A DNA stretch of 64,000 bases from Kitasatospora papulosa (GCF_000717245.1 NZ_JNYQ01000003.1:434001-498000), one strand, 5' to 3'; positions 25,494 through 33,841 are shown, numbered from the stretch's first letter. Numbers and translations: made by a program. Notes: generated from the letters alone by a model not told the origin.

Positions 25494-26042
25494 TCATCGA
25501 CGTCCTCCGAACTCCCAGTCGTGGACCTCGATGTCCGCGTACCGGTCCGGAGTCAGGACGGCGCGTGCCGTGTCCGGGTCAGGGGCCCGCAGCAGCGCCG
25601 CCGTGCCCAGCCAGGTGCCGCCGTCGTCGGACAGCAGCGGCCCGTACACGATCAGCTCGTCCTGGCCGGGCGGCGGGGTGAGGTCCGCGGCCCGGCCCTC
25701 GCCGAGGCCGAGCACCAGGTACAGGTTGCCGTCACCGCTGTCGCCGGGGCGGTCCCACATGGTGCGCCCCAGTACGTTGCGCCAACGGCGCAGCAGCACG
25801 TCCCGGTACGCACCGGCCTGGTAGTTGGGCTCGTCGAACGCGAAGGCCCGGGCAGCGGCGGGGTCGGGCAGATCGACGATGTGCACGCTCCCCGTGGGAG
25901 TTTCGCCGTCATCGGCGAAGGTCGGACCGCGAGCGATCAGCTCCTTCGCGTAGCGATCCATGTAGGCCCAATGCTCCTCAAGCAGTTCCTCGCGCAACGC
26001 GACAGAGTCCGGCCGGTCCCGGTGGTAGCAGAAGTACTCCAT
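25494..26042 (-). CDS. YciI-related protein, two-domain length
   Basis: A 182-residue protein. MEYFCYHRDRPDSVALREEL followed by HWAYMDRYAKELIARGPTF and PTGSVHIVDLPDPAAARAFA is the YCII pattern, including the HWAY/RY segment where catalytic-type His and Asp residues sit. The second half (LIVYGPLLSDDGGTWLGTAA) resembles another, degenerate YCII-like unit. The family includes small dehydratase- or hydrolase-like enzymes of mostly unknown role. The ATG at 26042 is preferred over a GTG at 26066 since GAGGAAGAG lies before it. Convergent with the two-component genes. Confidence 0.8.
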   Translation of the reverse strand: MEYFCYHRDRPDSVALREELLEEHWAYMDRYAKELIARGPTFADDGETPTGSVHIVDLPDPAAARAFAFDEPNYQAGAYRDVLLRRWRNVLGRTMWDRPGDSGDGNLYLVLGLGEGRAADLTPPPGQDELIVYGPLLSDDGGTWLGTAALLRAPDPDTARAVLTPDRYADIEVHDWEFGGRR

Positions 26043-26114
26043 GAACGCAGACTCTTCCTCACCCACGGGATCGGCTCAACGGGCTTTTCGACACCGGGGC
26101 CCTGCGTCCGGCGG

Positions 26115-26735
26115 CTAGAAGGGCCGGTAGGTCCCGTAGCTGCCGGCGAGAGAACTCGTGGCGGCCTCGGCGACGTCGGAGCGGGGGCCGGAGACACATG
26201 AGGTGAGGAAGGCGTGCACCCGCTGCCCCGACCAGCCGGCCGCGGCGACGGCGGGCCAGAAGTAGATGCCGTCCTGCGGGGACCTGGCCTCGACGAAGTC
26301 GAGGACGTCGGTCACGGTCTCCTCGTCCAGGGCGAGCCGGAGCATGGCCACGGCCTGGAGCGCCCCACCCACGAGAACCTCGTCACCGGTGTCCAGGCAC
26401 CAGCGGATCGCCTCGGCGTGCGACTCCTCCATGTGGCTCAGCCGCAGGACGGCGTCGCCCCCGGCGGTGCGAACCGCGTGGAGGGTGTCGGGCCGCACGA
26501 CGAGAGTGCGCAGGTGGGGAAGGTCCGACGGGGAGCCGCACGTACCGAGCGCCATCGTCATCCGGTACTGGGTCTCCCAGGTCCGCGGATCCAGCACCTC
26601 GTTCCTCAAGGCTCGGAGGAGGGCGGGGCCCGCGGACGGGTCGGAGAGTCGCTCAAGTCGTTTCGCGGCCGAGCGGCGCCTGGCGGAACTCGGGTCCTGG
26701 AGCCGGCGGATCTCCTCCACGACGTCGACGGCCAT
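26115..26735 (-). CDS. HEAT-repeat domain protein
   Basis: A 206-residue all-helical protein. Repeating units such as SSARRRSAAKRLERLSDPSA, ALLRALRNEVLDPRTWETQY, and DLPHLRTLVVRPDTLHAVRT have the helix-turn-helix periodicity of HEAT repeats. These act as protein-binding scaffolds; no catalytic residues are visible. AGGAGGAGG precedes the ATG. It lies 72 bp upstream of the YciI gene in the same direction and may share its transcript. Confidence 0.7.
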   Translation of the reverse strand: MAVDVVEEIRRLQDPSSARRRSAAKRLERLSDPSAGPALLRALRNEVLDPRTWETQYRMTMALGTCGSPSDLPHLRTLVVRPDTLHAVRTAGGDAVLRLSHMEESHAEAIRWCLDTGDEVLVGGALQAVAMLRLALDEETVTDVLDFVEARSPQDGIYFWPAVAAAGWSGQRVHAFLTSCVSGPRSDVAEAATSSLAGSYGTYRPF

Positions 26736-26823
26736 GGCCCCTCCTCCTGGAAACGGACGTCACCGGACCCTGTTCGGCTCCTCCGGCGGTTCCGCCGGAC
26801 GGCTGATCATGCCACGCCCCTCA

Positions 26824-26873
26824 GGAAGCGGGTGCGAGGCATCAGTCCGGAAGCGGGTGCCGGGAATCAGTCC
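26824..26873. repeat. 25-bp tandem duplication across a stop codon
   Basis: Two adjacent copies (26824-26848 and 26849-26873) differ at four positions: GGAAGCGGGTGCGAGGCATC against GGAAGCGGGTGCCGGGAATC, both followed by AGTCC. The second copy contains the stop codon of the DUF998 gene, so on the minus strand the terminal codons and stop are repeated just past the gene end. Confidence 0.85.
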
Positions 26874-27535
26874 GGTCGCCCGTCGTCAGCGCCGTGCCGG
26901 AAGCAGGAGACGACCACGACGAGCGGCCAGAACGACTGTGCGAACGTCAGGACGCGCTCCGCGGCCCCCGCCGTGTCGAGCGTGTACAGGGCAAGCAGGA
27001 ACCAGGCGCCGCCGAGCCACATCAGCGCGGCCGCGGTGACGGAGGGTGCGGGGCGCAGTGCCCATGGTGCCGTCCTGTCCGAGGGCCGGGCCGTGGGACG
27101 CGGCCACGTGTCGCCCGCGGCAGCCACGACACGCCTGCGTGAGGCCCGGCGTCGCACGGCCAGGACCGGCCACACCGCGAGCAGCGAGAATCCCACCGCC
27201 ACGACCACGCCGTGGGCGAACGACCCGCCGCTGGCCGGTGCCGGGAAAAGCGCCAGCAGCATCGCCGAGAGCCCTCCTCCGGCCAGCGCCGCCCGGCCGA
27301 ACGGCGCGGCGGGGCGCAGTCCGGTCGCGGTGACCACGTGGCAGGCCCCCAGCGCGAGCAGCGCCGGCGTCATCACCCAGTACCCGGCGGCGCCGTCGGA
27401 GGCGAGGATGCTGATCGTGGCCGACGCGGGGTCGTAGCCGGGCCCCTGGAGGTGCGCCGAGACCGCCCAGCCACCGACGAGAAGGATGGGGGCGCACACC
27501 GAGGAGAACAGGACCCACCAGGGGACAGATCGCAT
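26867..27535 (-). CDS. DUF998-type integral membrane protein
   Basis: A 222-residue protein with six hydrophobic segments, beginning WWVLFSSVCAPILLVGGWAV. PGYDPASATISILASDGAAG followed by a helix is the family hallmark (YDPLRDTISDLG-like in relatives), and LMWLGGAWFLLALYTLDTAG ends it. Function is unknown. The ATG at 27535 has no strong ribosome binding site; an in-frame ATG at 27607 would add 24 residues, so the start is uncertain. The stop lies inside a 25-bp tandem duplication. Confidence 0.78.
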   Translation of the reverse strand: MRSVPWWVLFSSVCAPILLVGGWAVSAHLQGPGYDPASATISILASDGAAGYWVMTPALLALGACHVVTATGLRPAAPFGRAALAGGGLSAMLLALFPAPASGGSFAHGVVVAVGFSLLAVWPVLAVRRRASRRRVVAAAGDTWPRPTARPSDRTAPWALRPAPSVTAAALMWLGGAWFLLALYTLDTAGAAERVLTFAQSFWPLVVVVSCFRHGADDGRPD

Positions 27536-27729
27536 CGGTGAACGGTAGAACGCCTGGCCCGGAACCGCCCGGTGCACACGCAGAAGCCCGCTGCGTACTC
27601 CGCCCATGAGCGGGTAGACGCGTGATACCGGGTCACATGACGGAGTGTGAACCGCACCGCTGGGCCTGTCCGGCCCTGTGCCCCGGCACCCCCCGTCCTG
27701 GACGTGGATCGACCCTGGAGGAGAACCCT

Positions 27730-27993
27730 GTGCTGACACCCAGCCCGCAGGACCTGAGAGTGGCTCTGGCCCGCTACGCCGACGCGCGGATCGAGGACGC
27801 GCGGCGCTCCACGGACGCCACCGCCCGGGCGGTGGAGGACGCCGCCTACACCCTGTGCGTGATGACCGGCACTCAGGCGGTTCCTCAGGCCCTGCACACC
27901 GCCGACACCATGCTCGGCGCGCGCCCCACCGGGTCCTCCGCACTCCGCCGTGCCACCGGCACCCGGCGGGACGACAACCTCCAGGCCGTCTGA
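27730..27993 (+). CDS. DUF5133 domain protein
   Basis: An 87-residue protein. LTPSPQDLRVALARYADARI near the N-terminus and VEDAAYTLCVMTGTQAV in the middle match the DUF5133 family, small soluble Streptomyces proteins of unknown function whose members typically contain a YTLCVSTGT-like run. The GTG at 27730 follows GGAGGAG. It is divergent from the DUF998 gene and upstream of the TMEM175-like gene. Confidence 0.75.
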   Translation: MLTPSPQDLRVALARYADARIEDARRSTDATARAVEDAAYTLCVMTGTQAVPQALHTADTMLGARPTGSSALRRATGTRRDDNLQAV

Positions 27994-28095
27994 CCCGCGG
28001 CTGCGTACGGGCGCCGGCCGAGCGGCGCGGCGCCCGGCTTGCCCGCCGTCGGCCCAATCCACCGGGTGCCGGACCGGCCCCGGGACGCTGGACGG

Positions 28096-28719
28096 GTGGA
28101 CGACACCCGAGCGGGCGGCGAGAAGAACGCGGAACGGCTGACCGCCCTGTCCGACGGCATCTTCGCGATCGCCATGACGCTGCTGGTGCTCGACGTCCGT
28201 GTGCCGCCGGACCTGACCGCGCAAGGATTCCGGGATGCCGTCCGCGGTGTCCTGCCCGATCTCGGCGCCTATGCTCTCAGCTTCATGATCCTCGCCGCCT
28301 TCTGGCGGGACCACCGCCGGATCGTGGAGCTGGTCCCGCGGTTCGAGGGACGCACGCTGAAACTCGCGCTCGTCTGGCTCGGCGCCATCGCGCTCGTCCC
28401 CTTTCCGACCTCGTTGCTGTCGGAGTACGCGTCGGAGCCCCTGGCGGTCGCCGTCTACGCGGGCGCCGTGTGCCTGACCAACCTGCTCGAACTGGCGGTG
28501 CTCCGGACGGGGCTGCACGGAAGATGGCCGTCCGATCCGGCGACGGAGAGGACGGCCCGCTTCGTGGCGACCGATCTGGGGAACACCGCCCTGGTCTTCG
28601 GCGCGACCGTCCCGCTCGCCTACGCCGTATCACCGGTGGCCGCCATGTGGTCCTGGCTGGTGCTCCTCCCGCTCAAGGTGACGCTCGGCCGGCGCTACCG
28701 CCGGGAGCAGCCTTCCTGA
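28096..28719 (+). CDS. TMEM175-family (DUF1211) potassium channel-like protein
   Basis: A 207-residue membrane protein with six hydrophobic segments. The first helix carries the family signature as RLTALSDGIFAIAMTLLVLD (normally FSDGxFAIxxTLL, here with Leu for Phe). Bacterial TMEM175 proteins form tetrameric potassium channels without the usual TVGYG filter, using the first helix. The GTG at 28096 starts the conserved region after a short charged lead and has only a weak ribosome binding site. Its stop codon lies inside a 19-bp tandem duplication. Convergent with the PRC-barrel gene. Confidence 0.85.
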   Translation: MDDTRAGGEKNAERLTALSDGIFAIAMTLLVLDVRVPPDLTAQGFRDAVRGVLPDLGAYALSFMILAAFWRDHRRIVELVPRFEGRTLKLALVWLGAIALVPFPTSLLSEYASEPLAVAVYAGAVCLTNLLELAVLRTGLHGRWPSDPATERTARFVATDLGNTALVFGATVPLAYAVSPVAAMWSWLVLLPLKVTLGRRYRREQPS

Positions 28720-28745
28720 CGCGGGGCAGCCTTCCTGACGCGGGG
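28708..28745. repeat. 19-bp tandem duplication across a stop codon
   Basis: CAGCCTTCCTGACGCGGGG occurs twice with no gap, at 28708-28726 and 28727-28745, without a mismatch. The first copy holds the last codons and the TGA of the TMEM175-like gene, so the second copy repeats the stop downstream. Confidence 0.9.
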
Positions 28746-28757
28746 CGGGCGGCCGTC

Positions 28758-28787
28758 GGGTGGCACCGACGACCGTCGGTACCACCC
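28758..28787. terminator. Bidirectional hairpin between TMEM175-like and PRC-barrel genes
   Basis: GGGTGG-C-ACCGACG (28758-28771) pairs with CGTCGGT-A-CCACCC (28774-28787) with one mismatch and a 2-nt apex. It lies between two convergent genes. Confidence 0.6.
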
Positions 28788-28796
28788 GGCCTCCGG

Positions 28797-29159
28797 TCAT
28801 CCCTGGCCGGCGGACAGCGCTTCGTAGTACGCGCCGAGTTGCCGCAGGTAGAAGAGGTCCCCGGTGTCCTGATCACGCTCGAAGCGCGGGGCGTCCTTGA
28901 TCTGGTCCTTGGTGCACCCCACCCTGATCACCCGTGCGGCGTCGTCGACACCGGTCACCATGCCGGCGGGCACCACGACGCTTCTCCCGAACTTCCAGAC
29001 GCCCGCGTCGATCACCAGGTGGTCGAACCCCGGTACCGGCGAGAGCCTGATCACGGTGCCCACGCTTCCGTCCGGTGCCTCCACGTCGTACCCGATGACA
29101 CCCTCACCCAGCGCGCCGTCCGTGTGCTCCGGACCCGCCCAGACCGTTTCCATGGTCAT
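28797..29159 (-). CDS. PRC-barrel domain protein
   Basis: A 120-residue soluble protein. VIGYDVEAPDGSVGTVIRLS is a PRC-barrel beta strand pattern, followed by HLVIDAGVWKFGRSVVVPAG with the typical turn into the second half. PRC-barrels are small beta proteins found in RNA-processing, photosynthesis and stress proteins; this stand-alone type is common in Streptomyces and often stress-related. The ATG at 29159 follows AGGAGGAGGAGG; a longer upstream reading lacks any site. It lies just downstream of the acyl-CoA dehydrogenase gene end, 107 bp away. Confidence 0.82.
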   Translation of the reverse strand: MTMETVWAGPEHTDGALGEGVIGYDVEAPDGSVGTVIRLSPVPGFDHLVIDAGVWKFGRSVVVPAGMVTGVDDAARVIRVGCTKDQIKDAPRFERDQDTGDLFYLRQLGAYYEALSAGQG

Positions 29160-29266
29160 GGTCACCTCCTCCTCCTGGCAGCCGGCCACTTCCGGCTGCC
29201 GGACCTTCCATATGCCCCGGCGAGCGCGGGCGATGCGGTCAGGCCCGGCCTGATACCCGGTCGGAG

Positions 29267-30985
29267 TCACAAAGCCATCTCGTACGCCCCCGAAAGCGCC
29301 TCGACGCGCTCCCAGACCCGCGCCGAGCGGGCCTCGTCCACGACGGGTCGGCGGATCGCCGCGACGGCCCAGTCCTGCTGCTCCCCACTGGCGGAGTCCT
29401 TGCCGTGCAGTTCGACGGCGTGCGCGGAGAAGTCGCGGACGAGCACGGAGAAGAGCTCGTCGAGCACGTCCTCGTCCAGGCCGGTGAGCCGGGCCTGTTC
29501 CAGGATCAGCTGTCCGTGGACGACCAAGGCGAAGAGCTGGCCGACGGACAGCAGGAAGTCGAGGTCACGGCTCTGCCGCTCGTCGGGCGCGATACGGGCC
29601 ACGAAGTCGCACAGCGCGTCGGCCTGTTCCCGGAAGCGGGCGACGTTGGGCACCGCGGCGTACGCGTCGAAGGCCGGGCGCCAGTCGTGGAAGCGCACGG
29701 AGCCGAGGCCGCGTGCCGGTCCCTGACGGAAGAGGAACGCGTCGTCGGCGGCGTCCAGACGGGTCGCCACGGGCTCGTAGCCGGCGGGGTCCAGCAGGTG
29801 GTTGCGCATGAACTTCAGGATGAGGGCGAGGTTGACGTGGACGGTGCCCTCGAGCTTCGGCAGGCTGCGGATCTCCACGGCGGCCTGCGCGAAGTAGGTG
29901 TCCTTCTCGAAGCCCTTGGCGGCGACGACGTCCCACATCAGGTCGATGACCTTCTCGCCCTCCGTGGTCACCTTCATCTTCGTCATCGGGTTGAACAGCA
30001 GGTACCGGCGGTCGTCGGGTCCCGCCGAGCGGAAGTAGTCGACGGCGCGGTCGCTGAACAGCTTCATGCCGACGAGCCGCACGTAGGCGTCGGCGAGCTC
30101 GCGGCGCACGTGCGGGAAGGCGGTCACGGGGCGGCCGTAGAGGATGCGGTTGCGGGCGTGGGTGACGGCCTCGTACATCGCGTGCTCGCAGATGCCGATC
30201 GAGGCGGTGCAGAGGTTGAACTTGCCCACGTTGACCGTGTTGAGGGCGGCGTCGAAGGCGGCGCGTCCCGTGTGCAGGACGTCGTCGGGGCCGACCGGGT
30301 AGCCGTCGAGGCGGAACTCGCTGACGTACTTCGAGGAGTCGACGACGTTCTTCACCAGGTGGTAGGCGGGGTGGCGGCTGTCCGCGGCGAAGAAGACGTA
30401 GCCGTCGGGGCCTTCGACGTCCGTGCGGCGGCCGAAGACGGAGACGAGGCCCGCGGCGTTGCCGTTGCCTATGTAGTACTTGGATCCGGTGGCGAGGAAG
30501 CCGCCGTCGCCGTCCGGTGCCAGAAGCATGTCGGTGGAGTAGATGTCGGCACCGTGCGCCTTCTCCGACAGGCCGAAGGCGAACACCTCACCCTGGGAGA
30601 GCAGTTCGGCCGCACGGTCGCGGGCGGCGGCGTTGTCGCTCTGCCAGACCGGGCCGAGGCCGAGGATGGTCACCTGCCAGGCGTACCAGTAGTCGAGTCC
30701 GTAGAACCCGAAGATCTCGTTGAGCGCGGCGATGCGAGCGGTGTCCCAGCGTCCGTCCTCCCGGTCCGTGGCGGAGGCGGGGGTGAGGAAGGTGGCGAAC
30801 AGGCCTTCCTTCGCGGAGAACTCGAGGAAGTCCCCCAGCCAGGCGCGGGACCGGTAGTCCTCGATGATCCGGCGCTTGCCGCGGCTCTCGAACCAGTCGA
30901 TGGTGGCGCGCAGCAGCCTGCGGGTCTCGGTGTCGAAGTGTGCCGGGTCGTAGGTGAGCGGGTTGAAGATCAGCGGGTCGGCCAT
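29267..30985 (-). CDS. Acyl-CoA dehydrogenase family protein
   Basis: A 572-residue flavoenzyme, longer than the usual 380-400 residues because of a C-terminal helical extension. FAFGLSEKAHGADI is the substrate/FAD loop, the middle beta domain contains FLATGSKYYIGNGNAAGLVS, and SLPKLEGTVHVN holds the LEGT glutamate at the position of the catalytic base. Streptomyces often keep this long type directly after a PadR regulator gene, as here with 47 bp between them. Its acyl-CoA substrate is unknown. GGAAGG precedes the ATG. Confidence 0.88.
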   Translation of the reverse strand: MADPLIFNPLTYDPAHFDTETRRLLRATIDWFESRGKRRIIEDYRSRAWLGDFLEFSAKEGLFATFLTPASATDREDGRWDTARIAALNEIFGFYGLDYWYAWQVTILGLGPVWQSDNAAARDRAAELLSQGEVFAFGLSEKAHGADIYSTDMLLAPDGDGGFLATGSKYYIGNGNAAGLVSVFGRRTDVEGPDGYVFFAADSRHPAYHLVKNVVDSSKYVSEFRLDGYPVGPDDVLHTGRAAFDAALNTVNVGKFNLCTASIGICEHAMYEAVTHARNRILYGRPVTAFPHVRRELADAYVRLVGMKLFSDRAVDYFRSAGPDDRRYLLFNPMTKMKVTTEGEKVIDLMWDVVAAKGFEKDTYFAQAAVEIRSLPKLEGTVHVNLALILKFMRNHLLDPAGYEPVATRLDAADDAFLFRQGPARGLGSVRFHDWRPAFDAYAAVPNVARFREQADALCDFVARIAPDERQSRDLDFLLSVGQLFALVVHGQLILEQARLTGLDEDVLDELFSVLVRDFSAHAVELHGKDSASGEQQDWAVAAIRRPVVDEARSARVWERVEALSGAYEMAL

Positions 30986-31032
30986 GGCGGTACGCCTTCC
31001 AGGGGTGTGCGGGCGGGAGGATGCGGGGCGGG

Positions 31033-31599
31033 TCAGCGGCGCGGGCCGGCCGCCCCGAGCCGATGGAGGGTGGCGAGTACGTCGTCGAGCCAGGCGACGG
31101 TCATGCGCTCGTACGCGATGCCGCCGCGCAGCACGACGTGCTGGAGCTCCTGACCGGCGTCGAGCGGCGCCGGGGCGTCCGGTCCGGTGAAGTCCCGGAG
31201 CTCCCCGGTCAGATAGTGCGCGAGCCGGTCGCTGTGCACCCGGTGGTGCCGCTCGACCTCGTCGAGCAGTGCGGCCGGGTCGTCGAAGGCCGCGCCTCGG
31301 ATCTTCACGGCGAGGTCGTGGCGGAGGCTTTCCGGTTCGATCGGTTCGTGCAGCCAGCCGGAGAGCGCGGCACGGCCGGGGCCGGCGACGGAGTACTCCT
31401 TCTTGTCGGGCCTCCGCTCCTGCGGGACGTCGCGGACGTCGAGGAGGCCGTCGCCCTCCATGCGCTTGAGGACGCGATAGATCTGCTGGTGGGTGGCGGT
31501 CCAGAAGTATCCGATGGACCGCTCGAACCGCCGGGCCAGTTCATAGCCTGAGCCCGGCTGCTCCAGCAGGGAGACGAGGATCGCGTGTTCGAGCGCCAT
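31033..31599 (-). CDS. PadR-family transcriptional regulator
   Basis: A 188-residue repressor-type protein. The PadR winged helix fills the first 85 residues: EHAILVSLLEQPGSGYELAR, then THQQIYRVLKRMEGDGLLDV and the wing around RRPDKKEYSVAGPG. The C-terminal part is the Vir_act_alpha_C helical dimerisation domain (LLDEVERHHRVHSDRLAHYL). It heads a two-gene unit with the acyl-CoA dehydrogenase. A TGCAAC-TG-GTTGCA palindrome sits 16 bp before its start, so autoregulation is likely and the dehydrogenase would follow the same control. The ligand is unknown. Confidence 0.9.
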   Translation of the reverse strand: MALEHAILVSLLEQPGSGYELARRFERSIGYFWTATHQQIYRVLKRMEGDGLLDVRDVPQERRPDKKEYSVAGPGRAALSGWLHEPIEPESLRHDLAVKIRGAAFDDPAALLDEVERHHRVHSDRLAHYLTGELRDFTGPDAPAPLDAGQELQHVVLRGGIAYERMTVAWLDDVLATLHRLGAAGPRR

Positions 31600-31614
31600 G
31601 CCTCGATCGTTCTA

Positions 31615-31628
31615 TGCAACTGGTTGCA
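31615..31628. promoter_or_regulatory. Likely PadR operator TGCAAC-TG-GTTGCA
   Basis: A perfect 14-bp palindrome just upstream of the padR-type start at 31599, in a short AT-richer patch. PadR proteins commonly bind ATGxxx-type dyads in their own promoters, so this is the best candidate site for autoregulation. Confidence 0.6.
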
Positions 31629-31637
31629 CAGCAAGCG

Positions 31638-31675
31638 GCGGCGGGCGGGTGAGACGCTCCTCACCCGCCCGCCGC
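31638..31675 (-). terminator. Strong hairpin downstream of otnC
   Basis: GCGGCGGGCGGGTGAG (31638-31653) and CTCACCCGCCCGCCGC (31660-31675) form a perfect 16-bp stem with a 6-nt loop. It separates the tetronate operon end from the PadR promoter. Confidence 0.75.
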
Positions 31676-31705
31676 CCGCCGCCCGCCGCGGCGCCTCGCA
31701 GTGCC

Positions 31706-32347
31706 TCAGTGCTCGCCCCACGGCGAGTCGTACGTCCTCGCGAGCGCGTCCGCCTCCGCCGGAGTCAGAAGCCGCGGGGACCGCTCCCCCAGAGACAGGA
31801 GCAGGGCCGACACCTCTTCCAGTTCCACCGCCGCGTCGACGGCGCGGGCCATCGTGGGGCCGGCGAGGACGGGGCCGTGGTTCTGGAGGAGTGCCGCACG
31901 GAGCGGGAAGGGCAGCAGGGCCAGGGCCTCGGCCTGGTCCGCGTCGCCGGGCGGGGCGTACGGGATGAGGGGGGTCTGCCCCACCCGCATCACGAAGTAC
32001 GGAGTCAGCGGTGGCACGGCACTCCGGGCGGACCACGGCGGGAGACAGGACACCGCGGTGGCGTTCCGGGCGTGCAGATGGACGACGGCGCGGGTGGCGT
32101 CGTCCCGCCGGTAGAAGGCGCCGTGCAAGGGGAACTCCTTCGACGGACGCGGCCCGTCGAGGTGGGTGCCGTCGAGAGCGAGCACGCTGAGCCCGTCGGG
32201 GTCGACCTCGGCGAGGTCGGCGCCGGTGGGGGTGATGAGGACACGGTCGTCGATCCGGACGCTCAGGTTGCCGGAGGAACCCGGGCTGAGCCCGAGGGCC
32301 GCCAGCCGGGCGCCGGCCGCGGCGAGTTCGGTGCGGGGGTCGCTCAT
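31706..32347 (-). CDS. otnC: 3-oxo-tetronate 4-phosphate decarboxylase (class II aldolase family)
   Basis: A 213-residue metal enzyme expected to decarboxylate 3-oxo-tetronate 4-phosphate to dihydroxyacetone phosphate. GSSGNLSVRI near residue 25 is the phosphate-binding loop, KEFPLH carries the catalytic-type Glu, VVHLHARNATA gives the HxH metal ligands and LLQNHGPV supplies the third His. Its start overlaps the stop of the kinase gene by 4 bp, so the kinase and decarboxylase are made together. The exact tetronate stereochemistry cannot be told from sequence; other class II aldolase activities are possible but the kinase partner makes OtnC the best call. Confidence 0.87.
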   Translation of the reverse strand: MSDPRTELAAAGARLAALGLSPGSSGNLSVRIDDRVLITPTGADLAEVDPDGLSVLALDGTHLDGPRPSKEFPLHGAFYRRDDATRAVVHLHARNATAVSCLPPWSARSAVPPLTPYFVMRVGQTPLIPYAPPGDADQAEALALLPFPLRAALLQNHGPVLAGPTMARAVDAAVELEEVSALLLSLGERSPRLLTPAEADALARTYDSPWGEH

Positions 32348-33627
32348 GCCAGCGCGCTCCAGGCTTCCGTGAAGATGTCGGTGTCACCGAAGTTGCCCGA
32401 CTTCAGGGCGAGGTCCACGGTGTGGTCCCGGCCGTGGGCCCGGCCTTCGGCACGTGCCCAGGTGACGCCGGGGGCGATGGGCGCGCCGATGGACAGGGTG
32501 CGGACCCCGAGGGCGGTGACGACGGCGCCGGAGGTCTCGCCCCCGGCGACGAGGATGCGCCGCGCGCCTGCCGCGACCAGCGCGGTGGCACAGGCGGCGA
32601 GGGCCCGTTCGACGAGTTCCGAGGCGGCGGGGCCGCCACCGGGAGCCGTCCGTTCGACGTCGCCGAGGTCGTCCACGGAGTGGAGGAGGGGCGGCTTGCC
32701 CGGCTCGTCCTCCCAGGACCGGCGTACGTAGGCGACGAGCCGGGCGACCTCGCCGGTGAAGTCGGCGCGCAGGGCGGGGATGTCGAGCTTGCGGTGCGGC
32801 AGGCGGGCACGCGCGTGCGCGACCTGGGCCCTGGTCGCCGACGAGGCGCTGCCGGAGAGGACGACGCCGGGGTCTCCCGGCCGGGACGCGGGCGTGGCGC
32901 GGGCAGCATCGGGGTGAGGGCCGGTGAGCCCGAGGGCGAGGCCCGCCGCACCGGTGACGAGGGCGAGGTGGGTGGTGGCCGCGCAGACGGTCACCAGGTC
33001 CTCGTCGGTCACGGCGTCCACGACCACGAGGGAGTCGGCAAGCTCGGGGGCGCCGAGCGCGGCGCGCAGGGTGTCGCCGCCCTGCCGGACGGTGTCGAGG
33101 CCGACGAGACGGACCGGGTGACGGGTCTGCGGGGTGAGCAGCCGGCCGAGGTGGGAGTCACGCATCGGGGTGAGCGGGTGGTGCCGCATCGGGCTCTCGT
33201 CGAGGAGTTCGTCGTGGACGAAGAGACGGCCCTTGTAGACGGTGCGGCCGGTGGCGGGGAACGCGGGCACGACCACCGTGCGGCGTTCGCCCAGCTCCTC
33301 GAGGAGTGCGTCGGTGACCGGCCCGATGTTGCCGGCGGGGGTGGAGTCGAAGGTGGAGCAGTACTTGAAGTAGAACCGCTCGCAGCCGGCCCGGCGCAGG
33401 GCGCGCAGGGCCGCGAGTGACGTGCCGACGGCCTCGTCCACGGGCGCGGTGCGCGACTTGAGGGCCACCACGACCGCGTCCGCGTCACGCACGGCCGCTC
33501 CCTCCGGGCCCTCGGAGAGGGACTCCGGGCCCACGGTGACCACGGTCCGGTGGCCCCGGGCGACGAGCATGGTGGCGAGATCGGTTGCTCCGGTGAAGTC
33601 GTCGGCGATGGCCCCGAGGGTCGGCAT
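32344..33627 (-). CDS. otnK: 3-oxo-tetronate kinase (four-carbon acid sugar kinase, former DUF1537)
   Basis: A 427-residue ATP-dependent kinase. GAIADDFTGATDLATMLVAR at the N-terminus is the sugar-binding signature of the family (ADDFTGA), KYCSTFDSTPAGNIGP lies near residue 90, and ILVAGGETSGAVVTALGV with SIGAPIAPGVTW near the C-terminus is the nucleotide-binding part. The family phosphorylates 3-oxo-tetronates made from threonate or erythronate. AAGGAGGT precedes the ATG. It is divergent from the dehydrogenase-permease-DeoR genes, and the space between holds paired TGTTAACA sites. OtnK versus DtnK is judged from the OtnC partner. Confidence 0.9.
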   Translation of the reverse strand: MPTLGAIADDFTGATDLATMLVARGHRTVVTVGPESLSEGPEGAAVRDADAVVVALKSRTAPVDEAVGTSLAALRALRRAGCERFYFKYCSTFDSTPAGNIGPVTDALLEELGERRTVVVPAFPATGRTVYKGRLFVHDELLDESPMRHHPLTPMRDSHLGRLLTPQTRHPVRLVGLDTVRQGGDTLRAALGAPELADSLVVVDAVTDEDLVTVCAATTHLALVTGAAGLALGLTGPHPDAARATPASRPGDPGVVLSGSASSATRAQVAHARARLPHRKLDIPALRADFTGEVARLVAYVRRSWEDEPGKPPLLHSVDDLGDVERTAPGGGPAASELVERALAACATALVAAGARRILVAGGETSGAVVTALGVRTLSIGAPIAPGVTWARAEGRAHGRDHTVDLALKSGNFGDTDIFTEAWSALA

Positions 33628-33707
33628 CGGACCTCCTTGCGTCGGTGTGCGGTGCCGGGTGAAGTCCCCGGCAGCTGAGTGTGCCTGCGTGTCCGTGTGT
33701 GAAAAAA

Positions 33708-33756
33708 TGTTAACAGACTTTACGCAGACGATATCTGCTGGTACATCTTGTTAACA
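33708..33756. promoter_or_regulatory. Paired operators TGTTAACA in the divergent tetronate promoter region
   Basis: The perfect palindrome TGTTAACA occurs at 33708-33715 and 33749-33756, 41 bp apart, about four helical turns. Exactly midway lies a third inverted repeat, GCAGA-N5-TCTGC (33724-33738). The patch is AT-rich and sits between two divergent operons of one pathway, the second of which encodes a DeoR regulator, the likely ligand of these sites. Confidence 0.75.
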
Positions 33757-33841
33757 CGCTCCCGTGTGGTGCTCGTGCCGTCGCCGAGACCGCGTCAGCC
33801 GGAGCCGTAGAACCGAGCCGTGCGCCCGTCTAGGAGAGCCA

